Positions 1 through 5,202 of a stretch of DNA of 5,298 bases are shown here, in pieces; position 1 is the stretch's first letter, and each line of letters opens with the position of its first letter. The stretch spans positions 1 to 5,298 of the forward strand of contig JAOPYS010000216.1 in NCBI GenBank assembly GCA_025964465.1, given 5' to 3'. Under the pieces are notes generated by a model. It was not told the origin of the DNA, did no database searches, and saw only the letters and a list, made by a program, of their open reading frames with translations. The DNA is from Thermoleophilia bacterium (GTDB taxonomy: Bacteria > Actinomycetota > Thermoleophilia > Gaiellales > SKUG01). A program made the translations under genes and the position numbers.

Positions 1-697
1 CGGTGCGGTCGCTCACGCGGACCGCCTGCTGCATGTTGTGCGTGACGATCACGATCGTGAAGCGCTCGCGCAGCTCGCGCATCAGCTCCTCGATGCGCGC
101 GGTGGCGATCGGGTCGAGCGCCGAGCACGGCTCGTCCATGAGGATCGTGTCAGGCTCCGTGGCGATCGCTCGCGCGATGCACAGCCGCTGCTGCTGCCCG
201 CCCGACAGCGCGTAGGCGCTGCGCCCGAGGTCGTCCTTCACCTCGTCCCACAGCGCCGCGCCCTCGAGCGCCCGCTGGATCCGTCCGTCCAGGTCGTCCG
301 TCATCCCCGCGACCTTCAGGCCGAACGCCACGTTGTCGCGGATCGACTTGGGGAAGGGGTTCGCCTTCTGGAAGACCATGCCGATCGCTCGCCGCACCAG
401 CACGGGGTCGACGTCGTGCCCGTACAGGTCGGTGCCGTGGTAGCGGATGCTGCCGCGCACCTCCGCCCCCGGGGTCAGGTCGTTCATGCGGTTGAGCGTG
501 CGCAGCAGCGTGCTCTTGCCGCACCCCGACGGCCCGATGAACGCGGTGATCGCGCGGTGCGGCACGTCGAGCGTCACGTGCTCGATCGCCACCTTCGGAC
601 CGTACGACACGGCCACGTAGCGCAGCTCGAGCACGTTCGGGCCCGTGGGGAGGCTCGGGGGCATCTCGTCGAGGACCTGTGTCTGCATGCTCACCAT
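1..697 (-). CDS. pstB: Phosphate ABC transporter ATP-binding protein PstB (3' end beyond window)
   Basis: This is the cytoplasmic ATPase subunit of the PstSCAB importer; it couples ATP hydrolysis to phosphate uptake. Translating the minus strand from the ATG at 697 gives 232 residues before the window edge. All ABC hallmarks are in order: Walker A GPSGCGKST (residues 55-63), Q-loop Q110 in VFQKANPFP (the PstB-typical form), signature LSGGQQQ (164-170), Walker B ILMDEP with E189, D-loop SALD (192-195) and H-loop H220. PstB proteins are usually about 250-260 residues, so roughly the last 20-30 are missing here. The start is uncertain: ATG 697 overlaps the pstA stop by 7 bp and has GAGG 11 nt upstream, while an in-frame ATG at 688 and GTG at 694 are alternatives. 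The first ~20 residues are poorly conserved in type, so the choice does not affect the domain. It is the last operon gene visible; phoU may follow outside the window, but that cannot be seen. Confidence 0.96.
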   Translation of the reverse strand, partial: MVSMQTQVLDEMPPSLPTGPNVLELRYVAVSYGPKVAIEHVTLDVPHRAITAFIGPSGCGKSTLLRTLNRMNDLTPGAEVRGSIRYHGTDLYGHDVDPVLVRRAIGMVFQKANPFPKSIRDNVAFGLKVAGMTDDLDGRIQRALEGAALWDEVKDDLGRSAYALSGGQQQRLCIARAIATEPDTILMDEPCSALDPIATARIEELMRELRERFTIVIVTHNMQQAVRVSDRT

Positions 698-1602
698 GTT
701 CGCTCATACCTCGATCGGATCCAGATGGCCACACCGTTCATTGCCAGCAGCACCCCGAGCAGCAGGAGGATGCCCGCGGCCGCGACGTGCTGGAACTCCA
801 CCTGCGGCCGCGACACCCAGTTGAACACCTGGATCGGGATGGCGGTGAAGCGGTCGTTGGGGCTGTGCGGCACGAAGCTGACGTAGGTCAGCGCGCCGAG
901 CGTGATGAGCGGCGCCGTCTCCCCGATCGCCCGCGAGAGGCCCAGGATGAGCCCCGTCATGATGCCCGGCACCGCGGCCGGAAGCACCTGGCCGCGCACC
1001 GTCTGCAGCCGCGTGGCGCCCACCCCGTACGAGGCCTGGCGGATCGAATCGGGCACCGCCCGCAGCGCCTCGCGCGACGCCACCACCACGATGGGGAGCA
1101 GCAGCAGCGTGAGCGTCAGCGCACCGGCGATGACCGAGCGCCCGAGCCCCGCACCGCGGACGAAGACGGCCAGCCCGAGCAGCCCGTAGACCACCGACGG
1201 CACCGCCGCGAGGTTGGCCACGTTGAGGTCGATGAACCGCGTGACCCGCCCCCGCGGCGCGAACTCGTGCAGGTAGACGGCAGCCCCGACGCCGAGCGGC
1301 AGCGTGAACGCCGCCACGAGGAACATCAGCCAGAGCGTCCCGATGAGCGCCGGCATGATGCCCGCCTTCTCCGGGAACCGCGAATCGAGTGACGTCAGGA
1401 ACCCAGCGTCGAGGCTGCCGACGCCGTCGCGCGCGACATCCACCAGCAGCACGAGCAGCGTCACCACGCCCGACAGCACCGAGAGCAGGAGCAGGAGCGT
1501 GAACACCAGCTCGAGCGGCCGACGGTCGGCACGCAGGCGCGCGCGCACGCCCCGCGGCATGCCGCCCTCAACGTCCTGGTGTGGCACCGCGAGCCCGCTC
1601 AT
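691..1602 (-). CDS. pstA: Phosphate ABC transporter permease PstA
   Basis: This is one of the two membrane subunits that form the phosphate channel of the Pst importer. The 303-residue protein is within the usual PstA length. A basic cytoplasmic N-terminus (residues 16-28) precedes a hydrophobic segment at about 32-54, with further membrane segments near 84-110, 128-150, 156-176, 209-225 and 273-295. The permease EAA coupling loop, which docks onto PstB, starts at EALRAVPDSIRQASYGVGATR (178-198) and runs into the PstA-typical SRAIGETAPL (223-232). The start at ATG 1602 overlaps the pstC stop as ATGA and has GGGAGG 7 nt upstream (1610-1615), inside the end of pstC, so translational coupling is expected. 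PstA is told apart from PstC by gene order and by the IGETAPL ending (PstC has IGETM). The 3' end overlaps the first codons of pstB. Confidence 0.96.
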   Translation of the reverse strand: MSGLAVPHQDVEGGMPRGVRARLRADRRPLELVFTLLLLLSVLSGVVTLLVLLVDVARDGVGSLDAGFLTSLDSRFPEKAGIMPALIGTLWLMFLVAAFTLPLGVGAAVYLHEFAPRGRVTRFIDLNVANLAAVPSVVYGLLGLAVFVRGAGLGRSVIAGALTLTLLLLPIVVVASREALRAVPDSIRQASYGVGATRLQTVRGQVLPAAVPGIMTGLILGLSRAIGETAPLITLGALTYVSFVPHSPNDRFTAIPIQVFNWVSRPQVEFQHVAAAGILLLLGVLLAMNGVAIWIRSRYERTW

Positions 1603-2504
1603 TCATATGCCTCCCGCACGCGGGCCACGAGGCGCACGGCCACGAGGTTGAGCCCGAAGGTGATCACGAACAGTGCCGCGCCGAGCGCGAAGATCGTCAG
1701 GTACGCAGTGCTGCCCGCCGGGGTGTCACCGAGTGACACCTGGACGATGTACGCGGTCATCGTCTGCGCCGGCTCACGCGGGTCGGAGGCGAACTGCGAC
1801 ATCTGGCCGGCCGCGACCGCGACCACCATCGTCTCGCCGATCGCACGGGATGCCGCAAGCAGCACGCCCGCGGCGATGCCCGAGAACGCGGCCGGTACGA
1901 CCACCTTCGTCGACACGGTGCGCCGCACCGCGCCCAGCCCGTACGCCGCCTCCCGCAGCGACGTGGGCACGGCGCGCATCGCATCCTCCGCGATCGACGC
2001 GATCAGCGGCACCACCATGATGCCGATCACGATGCCCGCGGCCAGGACGTTGAAGACCTTGGTGCCGGGGATGAGCGGCTGCAGCACGTTCGGCGTGAGG
2101 AAGGTCAGCGCGAAATAGCCGAACACCACGGTGGGCACGCCGGCCACCAGCTCGAGCGTCGGCTTGAGGATCCGCCGCACGCGCGGTCGCGCGTACTCCG
2201 ACAGGTAGATCGCCGTGGCCAGCCCGACCGGCACGGCGATGACGAGCGCGATGCCGGTCACCACCAGCGTCGCCGACAGCAGCGGCAGCACCCCGAACGA
2301 CGCGTCGGCGAACGTCGGCGCCCAGCGCGTGCCGAACAGGAAGTCGTGCAGCGGCACGCGCCGCAGGAACTCGACCGTCTCCGTGCCGAGGGTCACCACG
2401 ATGCCGAACGTGGTGGCCACGCACACGGCGGCGCACGCCGCCAGCAACCCCGTCACCAGGGCCTCGCCGGGGCGTCGCCGCCGTGTCAGTGACCGAGACG
2501 TCAT
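1599..2504 (-). CDS. pstC: Phosphate ABC transporter permease PstC
   Basis: This is the second channel-forming membrane subunit of the Pst phosphate importer, pairing with PstA. It has 301 residues from ATG 2504, normal for the family. An Arg-rich N-terminus (RSLTRRRR, residues 4-11) is followed by membrane segments near 15-39, 72-100, 117-136, 153-172, 204-219 and 268-291. A long extracytoplasmic stretch between the first two segments contains FLFGTRWAPTF (55-65), a form common in PstC. The EAA loop begins at EDAMRAVPTSLREAAYGLGA (173-192) and ends in SRAIGETMVV (219-228). The frame is open for 79 more codons upstream, but those lie inside pstS in another frame and look like a shadow. ATG 2504 overlaps the pstS stop as ATGA and has AAGGA 9 nt upstream (2514-2518), which settles the start. 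Coupled translation with pstS and pstA is inferred from the 4-bp overlaps on both sides. Confidence 0.96.
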   Translation of the reverse strand: MTSRSLTRRRRPGEALVTGLLAACAAVCVATTFGIVVTLGTETVEFLRRVPLHDFLFGTRWAPTFADASFGVLPLLSATLVVTGIALVIAVPVGLATAIYLSEYARPRVRRILKPTLELVAGVPTVVFGYFALTFLTPNVLQPLIPGTKVFNVLAAGIVIGIMVVPLIASIAEDAMRAVPTSLREAAYGLGAVRRTVSTKVVVPAAFSGIAAGVLLAASRAIGETMVVAVAAGQMSQFASDPREPAQTMTAYIVQVSLGDTPAGSTAYLTIFALGAALFVITFGLNLVAVRLVARVREAYE

Positions 2505-3502
2505 GCCGCGGCGTCCTTCGCGAACGTCTTCCAGTCGTCCGTGGACGTGGCGATCGTGTCGTCCGGCGCGGCCACGAGGCCGACGTCGCCCGACAGCTCC
2601 TTCGCGTGCGCGAGCTCGAAGTCCACGAACGCCTTCACCGCCGGCTTGCTCGCGGCCTTCTTGGCGACGTAGGTGAACAACGGTCGCGCCAGCGGCTTGT
2701 ACGTGCCGTCGGTGATCGTGTCGGTGGTCGGCTCGACGCACCCGTCGCCGCCGTCCACCTGCACCGCGCGGACCTTGTCCTTGTTCTCGACGACGTAGCC
2801 GTGCCCGAAGTAGCCGAGCGCGCCCTCGTCACCCGCGACGCCCTGGACGAGCACGTTGTCGTCCTCGCTCGCGGTGTAGTCGCTGCGGCTCGCGCCCTCC
2901 TCGCCGTTCACCTGCTCGGTGAAGTAGTCGAAGGTGCCCGAGTCCGTGCCGGGGCCGTAGAGCGTGAGCTCCTTGTCCGGGAAGGACGGATCGACGTCCT
3001 TCCAGTTCTTGACCGCGCTCTTCGGGGCCCAGACCTGCTTCAGCTGCGCGAGCGTGAGGCAGTCGACGAAGTCGTTGTCCTTGGGCACGACGACCGACAC
3101 GCCGTCGGTGGCCACGCCAAGCTCGACGTACTCCACGCCGCCCTTCTTGCAGGCCGCCTTCTCCTCGTCCTTGATGGGGCGCGACGCGTTGGAGATGTCC
3201 GTCTCGCCGCGGCAGAACTTCTCGAAGCCGCCGCCCGTGCCCGACGAGCCGACCGAGACCTCTACCTTGCCCTGCTCGTTGCGGAACTCCTCCGCCACGG
3301 CCTGCGACAGGGGGAACACGGTGCTGGAGCCGTCGGCGGTGACCGACCCGGTGATCGTCTTCCCGTCCTTGGACGAGCCGCCGCCACCGCTCGTGTCCTC
3401 GCCGCACGCCGCGGTGAACACCGCTATGACCGCCACCAGAGCGGCACACGCCCCGTTGGTGACCCACCGGCTTCGATCTCGTTCGACCTTCGTCGTCTGC
3501 AT
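2501..3502 (-). CDS. pstS: Phosphate-binding lipoprotein PstS
   Basis: This is the extracellular, lipid-anchored receptor that binds inorganic phosphate and delivers it to the PstCA channel. It has 333 residues from ATG 3502. The signal peptide has a basic start (residues 5-12), a hydrophobic core (18-29) and a lipobox VFTAAC with lipidated C33, followed by a Ser/Gly-rich linker (37-44). The mature domain carries the PstS phosphate-site loops: DGSSTVFPL (57-65), GSSGTGGGF (85-93), ETDISNASRPI (100-110) and GPGTDSGTFDYF (183-194). It also has GALGYFGHGYV (227-237) and RPLFTYV (273-279). Four further cysteines (97, 118, 148, 255) could form disulfides. The frame extends far upstream, but an ATG at 3532 has no Shine-Dalgarno site and sits at the predicted transcript start, whereas ATG 3502 has GAGGA 6 nt upstream and begins a proper signal peptide. 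It is the first operon gene, behind a PHO-box-like repeat array. Confidence 0.97.
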   Translation of the reverse strand: MQTTKVERDRSRWVTNGACAALVAVIAVFTAACGEDTSGGGGSSKDGKTITGSVTADGSSTVFPLSQAVAEEFRNEQGKVEVSVGSSGTGGGFEKFCRGETDISNASRPIKDEEKAACKKGGVEYVELGVATDGVSVVVPKDNDFVDCLTLAQLKQVWAPKSAVKNWKDVDPSFPDKELTLYGPGTDSGTFDYFTEQVNGEEGASRSDYTASEDDNVLVQGVAGDEGALGYFGHGYVVENKDKVRAVQVDGGDGCVEPTTDTITDGTYKPLARPLFTYVAKKAASKPAVKAFVDFELAHAKELSGDVGLVAAPDDTIATSTDDWKTFAKDAAA

Positions 3503-3508
3503 GTCGTG

Positions 3509-3513
3509 TCCTC
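3509..3513 (-). promoter_or_regulatory. Ribosome binding site of pstS
   Basis: The minus strand reads GAGGA here, with a 6-nt spacer to ATG 3502. It decides the start of pstS: the longer in-frame starts upstream have no comparable site, and only this start places the signal peptide at the N-terminus. Confidence 0.8.
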
Positions 3514-3539
3514 GCTCGCGGTCCGACCTCATCGAGGTG

Positions 3540-3545
3540 AACGTA
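3540..3545 (-). promoter_or_regulatory. Candidate -10 element of the pst operon promoter
   Basis: The minus strand reads TACGTT, fitting the TANNNT pattern of actinobacterial housekeeping promoters. A start of transcription around 3532-3534 would leave a leader of about 30 nt holding the pstS ribosome site. No good -35 hexamer lies 16-19 nt upstream. That position is inside the third and fourth 11-nt repeats, as expected for a promoter that depends on an activator. The call is inferred from position and a short motif only. Confidence 0.45.
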
Positions 3546-3550
3546 TCCGC

Positions 3551-3594
3551 GGCGCGTGAGCCTCCCGTGAAGGGACGGTGAAGCTGCCGTGAAG
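3551..3594 (-). promoter_or_regulatory. PHO box: four 11-nt direct repeats upstream of pstS
   Basis: Read on the minus strand, four units follow each other without gaps: CTTCACGGCAG (3594-3584), CTTCACCGTCC (3583-3573), CTTCACGGGAG (3572-3562) and GCTCACGCGCC (3561-3551). The TCAC core recurs exactly every 11 nt, about one helical turn. This matches the known architecture of PhoP binding sites in Streptomyces and other actinobacteria, built of 11-nt direct repeat units resembling GTTCACC. A further GTTCACC lies at 3542-3536, but it is 19 nt from the last unit and so out of phase. The array ends about 5 bp upstream of the candidate -10 and points toward pstS. Activation of the pst operon by a PhoP-type response regulator under phosphate limitation is a strong inference; the regulator gene is not in the window. 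Confidence 0.85.
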
Positions 3595-3606
3595 ACGCCC
3601 CCGGCG

Positions 3607-3641
3607 GACCCGACTGCAACCGACGCGGGTCGGATCCCGAC
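3607..3641. repeat. CCGAC/GTCGG repeats upstream of the PLD-fold gene
   Basis: This stretch holds CCGAC at 3610-3614, 3620-3624 and 3637-3641. Two short dyads overlap: GACCCG (3607-3612) with CGGGTC (3626-3631), and GTCGG-ATC-CCGAC (3629-3641). They lie 16-50 bp before the start of the divergent gene, where its promoter or operator should be, but I see no TANNNT-type -10. In DNA this GC-rich such repeats can arise by chance, so a regulatory role is only a possibility. Confidence 0.25.
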
Positions 3642-3656
3642 GCTCTGGCGAGAGGG

Positions 3657-4655
3657 ATGGGGGGACGGTACGTGGACCTACCACGCGCAGCACAGGGAAT
3701 TCGAGTCCTGGCGTCGAGTTCGGACGTGGTGATCGCACGCGTCGCCGAGGCCATCGGCGAGGCGTCGCACAGCATCGTCGGCGAGCACTTCGCCTTCACC
3801 GACCCGGGCGTCGTGGGTGCCGCACGCGACGCCGCCGAGCGCGGCGTCTCCGGGACGATGCTCGCCGACGCGGAGATGCTCGGCCTGGGCAGGTTCGAGA
3901 CGCCCCCGCAGTTCCACGTCTCCCCGCACGGCACCGAGGCGTGGAAGGTCCACACCAAGCTCACGACGATCGACGCCGACCACTCGCTGCTGTCGACCTC
4001 CGGGCTCACGCGAGAACACTCCGCGAAACCGCAGCTCGACTTCCTCGTCGAGGCGAACCCCCCCGATTCGGCGCTGCTCGACGAGCTGACGCGCGCCGGC
4101 GCCTCGGGCGACCGGGACCGGATCGTGGCCGCGGCCGACGCCGCGGCGGAGGCCGGGTACCTGCTCAACGATCCGGCCAACGGCGTGCTGCACCTGCGCA
4201 ACGGCATCAAGGGCCTCGCCGACGCGACCACGGGCGACGCCTACATCGCCACCAAGGTGCTCAACGAGCACAAGGTCGTGCGACGCTTCGCGGAGGCGGC
4301 CGACGCGGCGGGTGGTTCGCTGCGCATCGACGCCACCGGCGGGACGCAGCGGTGGAAGCCGGCGAAGGCGGCGGCGGAGGAGGTCGGCGCGAACGTCAAG
4401 CGCATCGACGACGACCCCACGGGCATCGGCCTGCACGGCAACGTCGTAGTGGCGCAGACGGCCGACGGTCCGCGGATGATCATCATGACGGCGCCGTTCA
4501 CCCATCGCGGCCTCGGCCAGAACGGCGCGCCGAGGCTCGGCCGCGAGATCGGCGTGATGGTCGACGACCCCACGCAGATCCGCACCGTGCTGGACCGGCT
4601 CGCGCAGCTGGACGGGTCGCGCGCCGCCAAGGTCGCCGCGGCGCTGTTCGACTGA
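3657..4655 (+). CDS. Phospholipase D-fold (HKD family) protein, function unknown
   Basis: This is a 332-residue protein with two phospholipase D-like repeats (about residues 15-135 and 173-310), the fold used by phospholipases, cardiolipin synthases and some nucleases. The first repeat has a complete HxKx4D motif (H99, K101, D106), followed by STSGLT (113-118) where the family usually has GSxNLT. The second repeat keeps H260, but K is N262 and the Asp position is Q267 (HGNVVVAQ); its tail GREIGVMVDDP (295-305) still fits the family. There is no signal peptide or membrane segment, so it is probably cytoplasmic. The start is uncertain: ATG 3657 has a purine run directly against it with no spacer, while an in-frame GTG at 3672 has GGGGGGA 6 nt upstream and would shorten the protein by five residues. 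It is transcribed away from pstS and could share its PHO region. It could be an active enzyme using an asymmetric site or a binding protein; the substrate cannot be told from sequence. Confidence 0.8.
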   Translation: MGGRYVDLPRAAQGIRVLASSSDVVIARVAEAIGEASHSIVGEHFAFTDPGVVGAARDAAERGVSGTMLADAEMLGLGRFETPPQFHVSPHGTEAWKVHTKLTTIDADHSLLSTSGLTREHSAKPQLDFLVEANPPDSALLDELTRAGASGDRDRIVAAADAAAEAGYLLNDPANGVLHLRNGIKGLADATTGDAYIATKVLNEHKVVRRFAEAADAAGGSLRIDATGGTQRWKPAKAAAEEVGANVKRIDDDPTGIGLHGNVVVAQTADGPRMIIMTAPFTHRGLGQNGAPRLGREIGVMVDDPTQIRTVLDRLAQLDGSRAAKVAAALFD

Positions 4656-4676
4656 GATTCGACGCGCCCCCACCCA

Positions 4677-4694
4677 ATGTCGGGTGGCCGACAT
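4677..4694. repeat. 18-bp inverted repeat between the PLD-fold gene and msrB
   Basis: ATGTCGG (4677-4683) and CCGACAT (4688-4694) are perfect 7-bp arms around GTGG. The repeat begins 21 bp after the PLD-fold stop and reaches into the -35 zone of the candidate msrB promoter. No T-run follows, so a classic terminator is less likely. It could be an operator for msrB, or a weak hairpin ending the upstream transcript. A competing 5-bp stem (CACCC 4671-4675 with GGGTG 4682-4686) overlaps it. Confidence 0.4.
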
Positions 4695-4714
4695 CGCATC
4701 CTGCGGACCGTGCG

Positions 4715-4731
4715 TATCCTCTGGTCAGAGG
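4715..4731 (+). promoter_or_regulatory. Candidate msrB promoter -10 with overlapping dyad
   Basis: TATCCT (4715-4720) fits a -10 element and would start transcription near 4727, about 30 nt before the msrB ATG. No clear -35 is visible. An inverted repeat, CCTCTG-GT-CAGAGG (4718-4731), lies across the -10 and the expected start point, a position from which a bound repressor could block the promoter. The region also includes the 3' side of a hairpin-prone intergenic stretch. The assignment rests on position and short motifs. Confidence 0.4.
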
Positions 4732-4744
4732 CACGAACCGACAC

Positions 4745-4749
4745 GGAGG
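4745..4749 (+). promoter_or_regulatory. Ribosome binding site of msrB
   Basis: GGAGG lies 8 nt before ATG 4758. It decides the start: the reading frame is open back to an ATG at 4677, but those 27 extra codons cover the intergenic dyads and candidate promoter, and the MsrB family begins close to the 4758 start. Confidence 0.85.
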
Positions 4750-4757
4750 CGATCCCG

Positions 4758-5156
4758 ATGACCCCCAAGATCCAGAAGCCGGCCCACGAGTGGAAGTCCG
4801 AGCTCACCCCTGAGCAGTACCACGTCCTGCGCGAGCACGGCACGGAGCGACCGGGCACCGGGCAGCTGCTGAACGAGCACCGCGACGGGTCGTTCACCTG
4901 CGCCGGCTGCGGCACCGAGCTGTTCGAGAGCGGCACGAAGTTCGAGAGCGGCAGCGGCTGGCCCAGCTTCACCGACCCGGCCAACGCCGAGCACGTGCGC
5001 CTGATCGAGGACAACACGCTCGGCATGCGCCGCACGGAGGTGCGTTGCGCCAACTGCGACGGCCACCTGGGGCACGTCTTCCCGGACGGTCCGGGCGCGT
5101 CGGGCGAGCGCTACTGCATCAACTCCTGCGCGCTGGAGTTCAACCCCAAGGACTGA
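4758..5156 (+). CDS. msrB: Peptide-methionine (R)-S-oxide reductase MsrB
   Basis: MsrB reduces the R epimer of methionine sulfoxide in proteins back to methionine, repairing oxidative damage, probably in the cytosol (no signal peptide). The 132-residue protein is a typical single-domain MsrB. The N-terminal helix region EWKSELTPEQYHVLREHGTERPGTG (11-35) is characteristic. Two CxxC pairs bind structural zinc (C48/C51 and C97/C100). The substrate pocket shows GWPSF (67-71, with W68), H103 and H106 in GHLGHVFPDG, and the catalytic cysteine C120 in RYCINS. Many MsrBs have a cysteine in SGCGWPSF that resolves the catalytic sulfenic acid; here that position is S66. An additional cysteine, C124, lies four residues after C120 (YCINSCALEF). 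Recycling may therefore use C124 or direct reduction by thioredoxin, which is inference. The start at ATG 4758 is fixed by GGAGG 8 nt upstream. It appears to be a single-gene unit with its own promoter and a hairpin downstream. Confidence 0.97.
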   Translation: MTPKIQKPAHEWKSELTPEQYHVLREHGTERPGTGQLLNEHRDGSFTCAGCGTELFESGTKFESGSGWPSFTDPANAEHVRLIEDNTLGMRRTEVRCANCDGHLGHVFPDGPGASGERYCINSCALEFNPKD

Positions 5157-5174
5157 GCGGCGACGCGGTCCGGG

Positions 5175-5202
5175 CGCGGGTCACGCAGCGACGTGGCCCG
5201 CG
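5175..5202. terminator. Hairpin between msrB and a convergent gene
   Basis: CGCGGGTCAC (5175-5184) pairs with GTGGCCCGCG (5193-5202) around an 8-nt loop, giving a 10-bp stem with a single G-U wobble. It starts 19 nt after the msrB stop. No T-run follows on either strand, which is common for terminators in GC-rich actinobacteria but leaves the call uncertain. If the minus-strand frame at the right edge is a gene, its stop codon (5181-5183) lies within the left arm, so the hairpin could end both transcripts. Confidence 0.5.

Noticed and set aside
150..734. Minus-strand frame of 194 codons overlapping pstB
   Set aside because: It is in a different frame from the one carrying Walker A, signature and Walker B; its Arg/Gly/Ala-rich product is a frame shadow.
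38..886. Long plus-strand open frame of 282 codons
   Set aside because: Antisense to pstB and pstA, which have full family motifs. The product is rich in Arg, His and Val and has no recognisable domain, typical of a shadow in GC-rich DNA.
2483..3559. Plus-strand open frame of 358 codons
   Set aside because: Fully antisense to pstS and its promoter, with low-complexity Arg/Val/Leu-rich content; pstS has clear coding evidence.
3529..3738. Small minus-strand frame of 69 codons across the pstS upstream region
   Set aside because: It covers the PHO box and pst promoter, has no ribosome site I can see, and its Arg/Pro-rich product looks non-coding.
3503..4231. Upstream extension of the pstS frame to a 576-codon reading frame
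   Set aside because: The extension is antisense to the PLD-fold gene and precedes a proper Shine-Dalgarno site, start codon and lipoprotein signal peptide at 3502.
3678..4694. Minus-strand open frame of 338 codons
   Set aside because: Antisense to the PLD-fold gene. It lacks domain motifs, and the sense frame has HKD motifs and family-like repeats.
4677..4757. N-terminal extension of MsrB from ATG 4677
   Set aside because: It has no Shine-Dalgarno site, covers the dyads and candidate promoter, and the family-like sequence begins at 4758.
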